Position numbers and translations under genes: made by a program
Part shown: positions 11,162-24,195 of the stretch, piece by piece
How positions within the stretch are numbered: position 1 is the first letter of the stretch
How the letters are laid out: each line of letters begins with the position of its first letter
The notes under the pieces: model-generated
What the model was told of the DNA's origin: nothing
The model's input: only the letters and a program-made list of their open reading frames with translations
Databases searched by the model: none
NCBI RefSeq assembly: GCF_011075055.1
Contig: NC_058154.1
Coordinates: 4,885,501-4,949,500 of the forward strand
Source of the DNA: Mangifera indica
Taxonomy: Eukaryota > Streptophyta > Magnoliopsida > Sapindales > Anacardiaceae
Reading direction: 5' to 3'
DNA length: 64,000 nucleotides

Positions 11162-13105
11162 AGTTGAATGTTAAGTCCAAAAAGTGTATCTTTGTAAGGT
11201 ACCTAAAGAAAACTAAGAGATATTGCTTTTACCACTTGAAGCAAAGAAACATCTTTGTTGCTTGTATTAGCGTGTTCTTTAAGAAAGAATTTATTCTCAA
11301 GAAGAGCAAAGGGAGGATGGTGGAACTCAATAAAGTTTCTATACCACAAGACACCATAGATGTTAGATAGGTTTATGTGTCATCATAGATGGTTGATCAT
11401 GAGAAAGTTCTTCAACCTTGAGAGGAATAACCTCATAGTACATAAGAGTTGTATAGATCTTCAGGAGTATGTTGCAAGCCAGAAAGATTTGGTTTTTTTA
11501 TGACTCCACATGATAACATATTGGTCATGTCTGGTGATGAACCTAAGACTTATGACAGTTTTGTCTCAAGTCCAAATTCTAATAAATGTGTAGATGTCAT
11601 AAAATTCGAAATAGACTTCACGTACCAAAACCAATTATGAAATCTGGTGGATGCACCTGAAGAAGTAAAACCTATAGGTGGAAATGGATTTTCAAAAAAA
11701 AAACTAACATGGAAGGTAACATGCATACCTATAAAGCACAATTGGTTGCAAAAGGTTTCACACAAAAATATGACATTGACTATGATGAAACCTTTTTGCC
11801 AGTAGCTATGTTTAAGTCTATTAGGATTATGCTTACTGTTGTTACATACTATGACTATGAAATCTTTCAGATAGATGTCAAAATTGTCTTCCTAAATGGT
11901 AACCTTATAAAGAATGTCTATATGGTGCAACCCGATGGTTTTATTCTTGTTCAATAAGCTAATAAGGTATGTAAACTATAAAAGTCTATTTATAGGCTTA
12001 AGCAAGCTTTCAGAAGTTGGAATATTCATTTTGATGAAGTTGTACAAGAGTTTGATTTAATCAACAAGGAAGATGAGCTCTGTGTGTATAAGAAAATTAG
12101 TGAGAGCATAGTTACATTTCTAGTATTGTATGTTGATGACAATTTGATTGGAAATGACATACCAAACTTGTGATTGGTAAACTCTTGGTTATTTAAGTGT
12201 TTCTTCATGAAAGACTTAGGAGAGCAATCTATATTCTTGGGATTAAAATTTATCCAGATAGAGAGCATAGACTATTGGTCAAACCATGTACATAGATAAG
12301 GGATTGATAAGATTCTTTATAGAGGAATCCAAGAAGAGATTTCTGCCCATGTCCTATGTATATCTTTTGAAAAAGATGTGTCCATCTTTACAATTTAAGA
12401 GAGATAAGATTAGTAGGATTTTATAAGCCTCGACTAGAGGATCAATCATGTATGTCATGCTACGTACAAGACTTGATGTCTCATACACCTTGAGCATTTA
12501 CAATAGATATCAATCTAATCCAGCTGAAAAACTCTAGATGATTGTCAAGAATATCCTAAAGTACTTAAGAAAGACTAAAAATGCGTTCTTGGTTTATGAA
12601 GGGGATTTTGAACTCACTGTTAGAGACTACAATGATGTTAGTTTTTGAACTGATCAAGATGACTTTAAATCACAATCTAGGTTTGTGTTTTGTTTGAATA
12701 GTGATGTAGTAAACTAGAAAAGCTCTAAGTAAAGTACAGTGTCTGATTCTATAATAGAGTTTAAGTATATTATCCTTTCAAAAATGATAAAAGAGGTTGT
12801 ATAGATCAAAAAGTTCATGTTAGAACTTGGAATGGTTTTTAGTATTATTGAGCTGATTAAACTTTATCATAATAATAATTGAGTGATTGCTTAAGACAAA
12901 GAGCCATGATCTCATTAGTGGTCCAAACACATACTCAGATGATATCATTTAATCCAAGAAATTTTTCAATAAGGTGACATACAGATAGTGAAGATTGATA
13001 TAGATGACAATTTGACTGACCCATTAACAAAGTCTTTGTCATAACAAAAGCATGATAGGCATATAGTAGAATTAGGCATTAGATACATGACCAATTAACT
13101 ATAGT
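11162..13105 (+). pseudogene. Copia-1 integrase end, reverse transcriptase and RNase H
   Basis: Continuation of the Copia-1 pol frame after the Gypsy-2 insertion. It begins KLNVKSKKCIFVRYLKKTKR, the end of the integrase domain. The RT reads YKAQLVAKGFTQKYDIDYDE near 11730-11790, FQIDVKIVFLNGNL near 11868-11910, and LVLYVDDNLIGND near 12121-12160 with the YVDD active site intact. RNase H and the 3' end follow with many stops, and the family motif DPLTKSL sits near 13018-13040. Frameshifts occur between 11640 and 11709 and after 12170. Lineage within Ty1/copia is not resolved. Confidence 0.92.
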
Positions 13106-14801
13106 ACAAGTGGGAAATTGTTAAGGTAAATGCCTTAGAGCTAATTGATTTGACATTTGTAATTGTAATTTATCTTATTAATTAATAAAGAGATTTATTG
13201 TTATTAAGTTCATATTTTTGTTTATTATATGATTATGCAAATAACATACCTTTAGAATTGTAGAATTATGACGAGGGGATCAAACAACTGATCTTGGGAA
13301 TCTTATGCACACATTAGATGACCATTCATAAATGTCTATAATCCTAACATTATAATGACCAAGGGCACATGTAATGGTGATGAGATTATCATAGCATTAA
13401 GTGATCCTATCGAAATGTGGCAATAGTTCTCATGTGTCAAAGTTGTTTGATGATCGTTTGGTATAACACATGGGTGCATGTTATAGATATGTACATTAGA
13501 CTAAACTGTACCAGAGGATATCCGTATGCATGGTTGCTCTAGTGTCTATAGAACAAATCCTCTGAATATTATAGGTGCATGTGATCCTTTGACTTGAGGT
13601 TACCAGACCTTCTTGTGCAAGGATCGGTATACTTTAACACTATCCAACATATCACTATAATAAGAGTATCATAAAGGTAGTAAACGTCTATATCGTGAGA
13701 TACATAGAGCCTATCATTGATCAATAAAGGATTTGTCACTTTTGAACATAAGAGAAGATATCTCTTATGTGAATGTTGAAAGACATTCAGACTGCTTAAA
13801 TCTATGACTACAATGAGATGAGTTTATAGTGTAATTCATGTAAGTCATTAATTTGTATAAACTCATATCGAGGAACTATTAGGATAAACACACTTTTATG
13901 TCTTAGCCTTAAGAGATGTTAGTTGACGAAATAATTAAATTGCATATAACTGTGATATTATAAAAGCTTATAGAGATGTCTATTGACACTCTCTTGTTTA
14001 GGTGGCTATAATAGTTTGCTAGAGATCGATCTTAGTCTGTAGCTAAATTTGACCCAAATTCAAACACTATTGATTTGATAAAGAAACTATAGGTCACATG
14101 CATTAATAGGTTGATATGAACCAAAAGGCAAGGATCGTTTGACGGTAATCTTGAGATCATAGAAAAAGAGAAACGTATAGATATGTTTTGATTGAAATCA
14201 TTTGGTGTGCATAATGCCACATGGCATTGTGCAAATGCACTTTATAGTTTCAACTAGACCCATTTAAAAGTCTAATCGAGCAAGGCCAAATAATGGATGC
14301 AAGTCAACTGACTGAGTTAACTTATAGGTAAGATGTTTCAGTTAAACAAGGATTCTTCAAAGTCCTTGTTTGATAAAAAGTTTACGTTGTGTTGAAATCC
14401 TAATTTAATTAGCATTCCTATGTATTAAAACTTTCAATAAATTAAGAGTTTTAATTTAATAAGAACTTTTAGACACCTTATTACCTAAGTAGTTAGAGTC
14501 CTCACAAATTTAGTATTCATACACACCTTATAAATAAAGGTGTTTAGTTTGAGTCAATTTGTTTTTTAACACATCCATCCTAAACACACATCTCTAAGCC
14601 TAGAATCTTGTTGACGTAAGCTTCCATTATCATGATCTAATTTTCAAGATCCTGTTGATAAAAGCTTTAATAGCCTTCTTTCTAGATCGCCTCTTATTTA
14701 TGCTCTATGTGGATACCAAGGTGTTGTCTTAAGAGAGTTGGATAATAATCTTTACATAGCCACACAGGTATAGTTTTTGAACACCTTGTGTGTGTTTAAC
14801 A
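13106..14801 (+). repeat. Copia-1 polypurine tract and 3' LTR
   Basis: ACAAGTGGGAAAT (13106-13118) is the polypurine tract and the LTR begins TGTTAAGG at 13119. The end is less certain; TGTTTAACA at about 14793-14801 mirrors the start and gives an LTR of about 1.7 kb. A TATAAATAAAGG stretch near 14529 could be its TATA region. No coding potential. The 5' LTR is not in the window. Confidence 0.65.
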
Positions 14802-16679
14802 TATTCACAAATCTATGCATTAAAACAGGTATTCTAGATGTGTTTTAGGATCTTTGATTTTTAAAAAAATTTTAATTCTGCTTCACTGTCGATTAATGGA
14901 GCCCTAAAACCTTATAGTTGCCAACTTCTTCTTACTTGAAAAATGAGGTAAGTAAAAGTCTAGTTCTGCTTTTGATTTTTTTTTAATTCATGATGAGTCT
15001 GGAAACCTTTAACCTAGTTAGCAATATGTTGAAAAAGATTGTGAAAGTCTAATGATGATTTCTTTAATATGTTGTATGTTATTTTTAAACAGAAAGATGT
15101 ATCTTGAGTTAATTGTTTTTAATATGAGACGATTACATGATTCCTAAATGTGAATACTTATTTTCAAACCGAATAAGGTATGTTATGCATGACAATAGAA
15201 TTGTTATGGACAATGATTTTCTTAAGCTGTTTGATCTAATTAGTTTTGTAGTTAAAGTTGCAGATGATAGGTCTTGAGGAATGTATTATTGTATGATGAA
15301 TTAAGTTGTTTCGAGATTGTAAAACACGACTAAGATTGCTAGAAATTCAATACCGAGACATCATGAATGACTATGGCAAGATTAGTCATAGTTGTGCATT
15401 AGCATGAAAACATAAGACATTAAATAAGGGGTACGCCTATGCACAAGAGCATGCACGACCATCCCTTAATTATTAGAAACCTGAATTGTTTAGTGGACAA
15501 GCAAGCAAACTTTTTGCTTGTTCATTCATGACCTAAATGAGAAACCTAGAACCATGATGTATGCCCATGCATAGGAGAGATGCATGATGGTCGTGTATAA
15601 GAATGATCTGAATAAGATAAGAAGGAGATATGGATACGTTGAAGTGCCAAAAAGTGTTTAGTAAAGAGAAAATTGGAATGAGCATCATCATAGAACATAT
15701 GCACTTAGGTGAAAGATAGAAGAAGATGAGACTAGTAGAATCATGGACTAGATGATTGAGTAGAGATATAAATTAAGATATTAGAAGATAGAATAATGTA
15801 AAAGGAGTACCCATGGTACAGGCATATACCTATAGATAAGGTGAGACATAGTTTATCGATTAGCATCCATAAATTGATTTTCTATGACCATAAGTTTGTC
15901 AATTAACTTAAGACTTGCAAAGACATAGATCATCCATCAGTTGGTGTCCATATACAGGTTTATTTGTCATGACTACAAGTTTGTTAAGTGGTAACCATGA
16001 TAGAACTATTAGCACACTACTAGCCTTAGAGATACATCATATTATTAGGGTACCGATCCTTTTCTCAAATTAGTCTAATTAGCTAAGAATGATTAAAAGT
16101 GAACTGGGATACGAGATACATATTATAAAAGGGATAAATATTTAAACATTATAAGATTAACTATTCTGGCTTTCGTAGTGTTTGTCACTCATCTCTTTCT
16201 TTTGATTTTGTAGGTGAAAGACATAGAGATGGCGATGACAAGGCAACCAATCAGTGATGGAGTGACATGAGATGGATGGACTCATAGATGATTATTTGAT
16301 AATTTGACAGTCTAGTTTATGGTTTGATTTATTACATATTAGACTTAGATTTGTATACATACATTATGGATGTTTATTTGGTTTTATTATTAGTGATACA
16401 TAAGATTATGTTATTAATTTATATGATTCATAATTTATATGAGGCTATTTCAGTAAGTTCATTTTAGTGAATGTATGTTAAATTGTAGTATTTGCATCAT
16501 GTAAGCAACATTTTATCCCAAAGGACTAAATATCCAAGGTAGGATATTTACAAATTCTTAATAGAGCTCAGTAAAAAAAATGTGCTCTATAAAGAAAGAT
16601 CAAAAGGCTACTATTTTGTAATCCTTATTCTATGGTAACATGTGTAGGGTGATGTTTAGTACTAGAGAAAATAATGCTA
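14802..16679. other. Gene-free stretch, possible LTR debris
   Basis: I see no coding region on either strand. Between about 15380 and 16550 there are short quasi-palindromes such as GCATGCACGACCATCC and GATGCATGATGGTCGTG, in the style of the Gypsy-3 LTRs, and a segment GTAGGTGAAAGACATAGAG near 16212 resembling their 3' part. This may be a very old gypsy LTR, but I could not find its ends. Confidence 0.35.
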
Positions 16680-16990
16680 AGTCTTTACTAAACATACATT
16701 TAAATGTTTGGGGGCCTTCCAAACAATTATCTTTAGGTGGACACGGATATTTCTTAAGTATCATAGATGACCATAATAATTGAATTTGCTAACACAATAA
16801 TGTAGTAAATTTTCAAAGACAGTGGCCTTAATGTTTTTAACTTTGGTAGCAAATAAAAAAGAACCATGTTAGTCAAGTATCAAGTATTGTCACCTCTATA
16901 AGTTGGCAGAAAAGTCTTTAAGTGAGTTATTCTATGAAGAACTTCAAATTTTTCTATTTGATCATAATTATCACTAATGTAAGAAAAGTA
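16680..16990 (+). pseudogene. Short copia integrase fragment
   Basis: One frame reads LNVWGPSKQLSLGGHGYFLS followed by IIDDHNN near 16700-16790. This matches the start of the copia integrase core (VWGP..., GG..YF...DD), including the first catalytic Asp. A stop follows and later sequence is degraded. It is a small relic not joined to Copia-1 or Copia-2. Confidence 0.7.
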
Positions 16991-18154
16991 CTGAATCTTC
17001 TCAAATCTTTTTGAGATTACAAAATCGTCTCTTGATGCATACATGGGGTCCTTCTCCAATTTTGAGCTTCATATCTTTCTCAAGTCACCATGCCACCCAA
17101 GAAGTAAAGATGAATGAATTTCCAGCAACATACAAGCCCAAGGATGCAAAACCTCATCAATTTTGGTCCAAATCCACCTTTTGGTTTAACCTCCTTAAGT
17201 GGACTTAAGACCCATTTATATAATTACTCCAATTGATCCAAAAGTACAACTTTTGAATTCCAATATTAGCCCAAATGTCCAAGACTCCTTTTTGAAGCCT
17301 AAATAGCTCAAAGTATGCCTTTAATTGGTTTTGACCTAGAAAAGAAGATGGTTGCCTTAGTTAGGAAACAAGTTTCCTACATTTACGGAAAAAATGTATT
17401 ATTTTGTCTTGTATTCATTGAATTGGGTATGGGTTTAGTTTATGATGGATGGCTTAGCATACATTAGGGATTTTAGTTGATTTTATATTAATTTTGTTGA
17501 TCAAAGTGTATCATTGCCATCCATACCTCCTATATAAAGGGGTGAACCTTCATTTGTAATGGGTTGGTTACATTTTGAATGAAAATTTGAAGAAATCTTT
17601 ATTGGCTTTTATCTCATTTCCTTTATCCAATCATTCTTGGTGGAAGATTGGTGGTGGAAGACCCTAAGGTTGGTGGAACTTTCCTTTATGCCTTGGTTAC
17701 ATTTTATGTTTCCTTAGAAATCCAAATTAGAGTGTGTATGTGTGTTAATTTTGCTTGTGGCAAAGAGTTGCACTATAATTACGTTTTCTACGACTGAATT
17801 TGATCAGCATTTTGACTACTTTATCTATTGAATCTTAAGAACTACCATAGCTTAAAAGAAATTTCATTGTGTTGTGATTATGATGATATGAATTTGATTA
17901 GATTTAAAGTTGATTTGGTTGGTTAAATTAAATGAACAAAACAACTGCACATGCCAAATGAATAGTAAAAACAATTTTTGATTCTTTGGTTTCTTGTTGC
18001 ATGTTTGGATAAATATGCACCATTTCCTAACTTAAAACTTCTTTTTCCCAAAATCCTTTGGCTAGACAATTGAAAAAGCCAAACATTCTAAATTTGGAAG
18101 CATTTCTGTTTGAAGGTTGAAAAATTGACCTAACTATTAAAACCTAAAAATATT
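16991..18154 (+). mobile_element. LTR-like fragment and gene-free flank
   Basis: No gene seen. A promoter-like CCTATATAAAGGGG lies at about 17528, followed by TTTGTAATGGGTTGGTTACA and then one copy of the ~75-bp unit (AGATTGGTGGTGGA, near 17645) also found in the Gypsy-1 LTR. I read 17180-17770 as a solo or truncated gypsy LTR. From 17771 to 18154 I see nothing recognisable before the NLR fragment. Confidence 0.45.
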
Positions 18155-19720
18155 TATAAATATTTGCAACTTCTGAGGTACCTTAAACCATTTAATACTG
18201 AGATTAGAAGTGTACCCAAATCAACAAGTTTATTGTTTAACTTACAATGTTTGATATTAAAACATTATACCCAACTTATCAAGTTTCCTTCTAATGTAGA
18301 AAGTTTGATCAATCTCTATTACCTTGATGTTATAGGAATGAAGTTAGCAAAAATGCCCCTAGGAATGGAAACTTTGAAAGATCTTCATGTGTTATCTAAT
18401 TTTGTTGTGGGCAAAGGCAAGAGATCTTGTATAAAAGTTTTTAAAAATTTTGAAACTTTTCTTTAGGAAACTTTGTATTTCAAAGTTAGAAAATGTAACT
18501 GTTAATCTTCGAAAGTCTATTTTGGTAGATAAAAAAGACCTAGAAGTGTTGGTATTAGAATGGAAATCTCAACATGATGATTAATAAGACAAGGCAAAAG
18601 AAAAAGAAGTATTTAACATGTTGTGGCCCCATAAAAATGTAAACAAACTTACAATCAAATGTTATGGTGATTTAGTATTTCCATCTTAGGTAGGAGATCG
18701 ATCATACTCTAACATGGTGGTCTAAGATTAGAAAATTGTGAAAAATTCACAATGTTGCCATCACTAAGGTAGTTAAGCTTGCTAAAAGCACTCTTCATCA
18801 AAGGCATTGTAGGAGTAAAAAGGATTGGATTGGAAATTTATGGGGAATATTATTGGATCCCTTTTCTATGTTTAGGAACTCTTTATTTTGAGGATTTGCA
18901 AGAATAGGAGTACTGGGACCTTATCAAAGAAAATGAGATTGTCAATAGATTTCCTTGCCTACAAGAGCGTTCAATCATAGATTGACCAAATCTCTATGGT
19001 CAGTTACTTAACCATCTTTTTTTAATGGTGAAACTTGTGATTCATAAGTGTAAGCGATTGGTAGTTTCATTCAACCATCTTCCTTCATTAAAAAAGCTTT
19101 TGATTCATGGATGTCGACAATTGGTAGTTTCAATCTCAAACGTTTTTGTTATTTATGAACTAGAAGTAGTTGGAAGTGAAAGAATAATGTGCAGTAGTCC
19201 ATTTGACTTTAAGCCACTAAAGTCTAACTCTTTTAAATATTTCAAACCCCCTATAAGGGTCTCAAAAAGTAAAACATATAAAGATTATGAATTGTGAAGA
19301 GCTCATAAATCCACGGCTCAATAGGATTTGCCTTTAGAATCTAGTAGAAAGGTTGTATAGCTTCACTTCCCTTAAAGAACTGTGTATTGAAAATTGTAAC
19401 AAACTTGTTTTGCTTTCAAAAGCAAGTTTTTCTTTTTGTTTTGAGAATACTTAAGATTAAAAATTATAGTGCTGTAATTTTTTTATTTTAGGGATTGAAA
19501 AAATAATGATGCACATATAGAAATCTCGCAAATTGAGAATTGTCATTCTCTAACATTTCTTACAAGATGTCACCTACCTCCATGTCTAAAACAACTCTCC
19601 CTAAAAAGTTGTAAGAAATTACAGGGGTTGTTGGATGATAAAGAAGATACTTGGTATTCTTCTGCTTCATTGATGCATGATGAGGATGTTACTAATGCTA
19701 GTGCAAATCTTTTTGAGTGA
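18155..19720 (+). pseudogene. NLR-A: LRR region of an RPP13-like (R13L1 type) resistance gene
   Basis: A 5'-truncated CC-NBS-LRR relic with only the leucine-rich repeats. The first open piece reads LQLLRYLKPFNTEIRSVPKS, LLFNLQCLILKHYTQLIKFP and METLKDLHVLSNFVVGKGK, the typical LRR block after the NB-ARC domain in R13L1-type proteins. After a frameshift near 18466 come KLENVTVNLRKSILVDKKDL and VLEWKSQHDD, then KLVIHKCKRLVVSFNHLPSL, all family-typical. The end reads DVTNASANLFE with a TGA at 19718-19720, probably the natural stop. There are many internal stops and at least three frame changes. The NB-ARC and coiled-coil parts are missing upstream. The intact protein would be a cytoplasmic immune receptor; this copy cannot be. 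Confidence 0.88.
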
Positions 19721-19791
19721 TTGTTTATCTCCTAATGCCTATCTCTTACTATTTTTTTCACCAAAGGACTAGTTATTAGTTGTACTAAAAT

Positions 19792-20010
19792 TGTTAGAAA
19801 TTTTATATAGAGGCTAACATTAATTATATTTTGACTTCATAAAGTCAGGTAATTGAATAGTCAAATATTAATTTACAAATGGGTTTGAGTGATCAATAGA
19901 GATATATCTGATACACTTAAAAGTTATTTGTCTAGGTAGACGATTAAGTATAGGTTTCTAGTTATTGTATCTTTAATAGGAAGGTCCAAGTAATCTCTTA
20001 TAAAATGACT
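19792..20010 (+). repeat. Copia-2 5' LTR, truncated
   Basis: Starts TGTTAGAAATTT and aligns with 25580-25800. Beyond CTCTTATAAAATG the match ends, so the rest was deleted or replaced. Confidence 0.8.
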
Positions 20011-21140
20011 AAGAGATCAAGGAATCAGACAACGGGGATCAATATATTGGTATGTATGGTTTTCCTTTGTTACGGGTCAAAGTTAGGTTTTCCTAACCTA
20101 ATTACTCAACTTGTAGGGTTGAATAACTTAAAGACCAAGTTTTGGTCAAACTGGGTCATTTGACTAAAACAATAGATGGGCTAAACCAGTCCTTATAAAT
20201 TGGGTTCAATTGTGTGTTTGAATCTATATGTTGTGAGGGAGTGCTGGGCACATGAATGCATGTGCTAGAGCATGAGTCATTCTGGCGACGTATAGAGGTG
20301 AGTGACAAGTTCTTCCTAGAACGTGGCAGCACATGAATAGGGTACCTTACTATGATGGCTTGTGATACCTTTTTAGGGCTCAAAATTAGTAAAATTTAGC
20401 TATTAAAATGTAAAATTTATTAAAATTGTTGCTCACATGATAAAATGCAACAAACTTAGAAAAAAAAAATGTCAGAGATCATAACGTATTGAATCTCATG
20501 AAATCTTAATTTAGAGCAACATAATTTTGTATCAATTGAATAATTTGTAAGTTCTCAAAAAGTTGATCACCAAAGTGACACGTTTTGAAGCTTATGAAAT
20601 GTTCCCTTTAGGAATGGTATATTTGGTAATTTTAATGCATATAATTTCTTGCCTAAATGTGGTCATTGTGTGCATTAATTATAAGGAAGCGAAAGGTTAA
20701 TTATAGAAATCAATCGGTCATGAAATATCCAAAACACCCAAAGATAGTTGGATCTTTCTAACACATGTTTTTTTTCCCCATAAGGTGGACGAAGAACTAT
20801 GATTAGAAAATATATTTGCCCAAAGGTTTTTTTTTTTTTAACATCATATGTTATAATAGTCTTGATAAAGTTCATATATAATCTTGTGCTTGGGACCTCT
20901 ATTGTATGTCATTTTCTCTCCCAAAGGTGAGTTAAAGATGATGCCCAAGGAATCCCTATAAGGTGTAGCTTATCAAGTTTTCTTATTTATTTTTAAAGCT
21001 ACTTTGAATAATTGTTGCTCATGGTTTTAATTTGTTACATTATTTTTTTTGACTTCATTTCTGTGAATAATAGCAATGCTACTATTAAGGTCCTAACTAG
21101 AATCAATTTCAAACAATAGAAGTAAGATATTTAATTTGTT
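20011..21140 (+). other. Copia-2 leader or inserted sequence, no gene
   Basis: No reading frame with recognisable content. It holds AT-rich sequence with a T run near 20826-20840 and an A run near 20459. It replaces the expected rest of the 5' LTR and the primer site, neither of which I can find. Confidence 0.5.
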
Positions 21141-21815
21141 ATGGCTATGGGTGATTAGGATATGGCACTTGTTCAAGACAAGCTAACAGATATTACTGAT
21201 ATGATTGCCATTGAAGAAGATGATCTATTTGCTAAGTGGGAGAGGTTGAACCATTTATGCATGATAGTCATGAAAAAGACTATGGTTGAACATTTTCTCA
21301 ATGGGTAGCTAGTTGATGAGACTACTAAAGAATTCTTTACCATTATAGGAAAACAATTTCAAATCTCTAATAATGCTAAAGCCTCAACCCTTGTTATTGA
21401 GTTGATTAGTATAAGGTACATAAAGTCTGAGGCCATTGGGGATTACTATTGAAGCTTGTTCACATTCAAGACAAACTTAAAAATCACAAAATCTATTTAC
21501 TTGATAAGTTCATTGTTCATCATGCCCTAGCTACCTTAACTTAAACTTTTTCCTAACTCAAGATAGTTTATAACACCATTTAACGAACTTGGAGCTTGGA
21601 TAGCCTGATTACTAGTATGTTTATGAAAAGTGTAAAATCCAGAGGGAAAAAGGTGATGTGGTTCTTTTTCTCTCTCATACAAACGATGATCATAGTAAGA
21701 AAAAGTATAAGAAAAGCAAGTATAATTCTACTACTCCCAAAAATTATTGGAATAAAAAGGATGGTCAAGGTTAGAGAATACAAATGGAGTAAAGGAAAAA
21801 AATCCTAGTAAGTGT
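21141..21815 (+). pseudogene. Copia-2 gag
   Basis: Starts MAMGD, then a stop, then DMALVQDKLTDITDMIAIEE and DDLFAKWERLNHLCMIVMKK, with QFQISNNAKASTLVIELISI further on. This resembles the UBN2-type gag of plant copia elements (the W-x-x-x-D..., short-helix pattern and KTA-type region). Stops interrupt it at several points. The segment after about 21540 is poorly preserved and a zinc knuckle is only hinted at near 21805-21860 (KCFFCKKHEQ in one frame). Confidence 0.75.
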
Positions 21816-22299
21816 TTCTTTTGCAAAAAACATGAACAAGCATTACCTAAAATATGAGTCCTGCTTAGAAAAGAGAGGTAACTTAATGAGCTTTGTGTGC
21901 TTTGAATCTAATTTTATTGATATACCACTAAATTCTTGGTGGCCTGATAATGGAGCAATTATACATGTTACTTTTACTTTACAGGGGTTCAAAAGCAAAA
22001 CGAGACCAAGTGAGGTTGAGAGGAATGGAAAAATAATATATAAGAGTTGTTTGCCTTAGGTTAAAAAGTTGTTTTGAGTTGGTTTTAGATAATACATTCT
22101 ATGTATCTTTATTTTGAAAGAATTTGATTTCAGTTTCGACTTTGGATAAATGTGGATTTTTCTTTAAGTTTGAAAAATCTCTAGTTCATTATCTTTAAAT
22201 TTTAAAGTTATTGGTGAATGCATTATGGATATTAATTCTCATGCTTCTATGAATGTTGAAAATAATGTGAGAAAAAGATCCTTAATTAATGAAAAATCC

Positions 22300-23210
22300 T
22301 TTTTGTTATGACATAAAAGGCTTGGACATATCTCTAAGAAAAGGATTGAAAGATTGACAAAAGATAATATCCTCCTATCTTTAAATTTTGAGGATTTAGA
22401 AACTTGCGTTGATTGCATCAGAGGAAAATCGTTTCCTCTATTTGATCAGAGAAAAATCGTTTCCTCTATTTGATTAGAGAATAATCTAATGCCTTGGAGA
22501 AATTTAAGGTCTTCTGAATTGAAGTAGAAGAACATTTGGAGAAAGTTATTAAGGCAGTCAGATCTAACCATGAGGGTGAATAATATGGGAGACATAGAGA
22601 TTCAGGTCAATATATGAGCCAGTTTGCCAAATACTTATAAGAATATGAGATTCTTGCCCAATACACCATACCTAAGGAGCTTGATCAAAATGGTATGGTT
22701 GAAAGGCATAACCACACCCTTATGGATATAGTAAGGAGCATGATGAGTATGACTAATTTGCTTGAATACCTTTGGAAAGAGTCAATAAAAATGGCTTTAT
22801 ACATATGGAATAGAGTTCCTAATAAGTTTGTTGCCAAAACACCTTTTGAGTTAAAAACTAGTAGAAAGACTAGCCTTAACTATTTTTTAATATGGGGTTG
22901 CATTGTTGAGGTTAGGATTTATAATCCTAGTGAGAAAAAGATGGATCCTCTCTCTATTAGGTGTTATTTTGTATGGTATCTACCTCACTTTAAGGAATAT
23001 AAGTTTTATTGTCCTTCACACAGTACAAGAATAGTAGAGGCCCAAATTGCTAAATTCCTTGAGTTTGATGTTCATGATGCTTCAAGATCTATTGAAATTC
23101 TTGTTATTGTTGATTCTCTTATTGATGTTCATGAAAAAGTTGTCACATTTCTTCTACCTCCTTCTTTTGGGATAAATGATTCTATTCGAAGAGAAATAAC
23201 TGAAGCTTGA
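22300..23210 (+). pseudogene. Copia-2 integrase with internal loss
   Basis: The GAG-pre-integrase region reads KRLGHISKKRIERLTKDNIL and ETCVDCIRGKSFPLF near 22310-22440. Next comes a 28-bp tandem duplication (22421-22476), and the expected first part of the catalytic core, with its first Asp, is absent. The frame resumes as LEKFKVF and KAVRSNHEGE near 22495-22580. It continues as ELDQNGMVERHNHTLMDIVR and SMMSMTNLLEYLWKESIKMA, then the NRVPNKFVAKTPFELKTSRK block to 23210. So a deletion, a local duplication and stops have all hit this domain. Confidence 0.87.
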
Positions 23211-23259
23211 GAAACCCCTACACTGTAAATTGAAATTCCTAAAAATATAACACAAGATC

Positions 23260-24195
23260 TTATAGTTATGATACCCTTCGAGATCCAAGAGATGAAGAAA
23301 GGTTGTCATTTCAAATATCTACGTTTATTTGGCTAAAAATGAGCATAACATTAGAGATATAACTGATCTTGTTTCATTCCCTAAAGTAATTAAAAGTGCA
23401 AGTACAAACACGTGGATGAAAGTTATAGAAGATGAGATGCAATCCATGATAGAAAATAGGGTTTAAGATCTTGTAGAGCTACTTAAAGGTTTCAAGCCTA
23501 TTGGTTGTAAATGAGTCTTTAAGACTAAAAGAGATTATAAGGGAAAGATAAACAAATTCAAAGCAATATTGGTTGTAAAAAGGGTTTACTTAAAGGAAAG
23601 AGATGAACTACTATAAGACATTCTCTCTTGTATCTTCAAAGGATTCATTTAGAATTATAATGGCTTTAGTAACACATTTTAATTTGGAACTTCATCAAAT
23701 AGATGTCAAGATAGTTTTTCTCAATGATGATCTGAATGAGAAGGTCTATATGAAACAACCAGATAGTTTTTATGGTTAAAGGAAACATCATATGGTATGT
23801 AAACTTAAAAAGTCTATATATGGTTTAAAACAGGCTTATTAGCAATGGTATCTTAGGTTTGATGAGGTTGTGACCTCGTATGGCTTCAAATGAGAATAGA
23901 TTTGATCAATATGTGTATATGAAGATCAGTGGTAGCAAGTTCATTTTCTTGGTACTTTATGTTGATGATATCTTGTTTGCAAGTAGTGATCGCAGTATGT
24001 TTTATGAGACTAAGCAATTTTTGTCTAGAGCCTTTGACATGAAAGATCTTGGGGAAGCTTTTTTGTTCTTGGCATTGAAATCCACTGAGATAGAACTCAT
24101 GGTTTGTTTGGCTTATCTCAAAAGGCATATATTAAATGTATTCTTAAGAGATTTCAAATGTAAAATTGTAGAGTTAGCAATATACCTATCATAAA
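23260..24195 (+). pseudogene. Copia-2 reverse transcriptase
   Basis: Copia RT with readable landmarks: VYMKQPDSF, CKLKKSIYGLKQAY, then SKFIFLVLYVDDILFASSDR near 23934-23993 with an intact YVDD active site, and FDMKDLGEAFLFLALK after it. The 5' part (23300-23700) is in several frames with stops, including TGA at the Trp of the conserved GCKWVFK segment near 23512. It does not form a full open frame. Confidence 0.9.
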
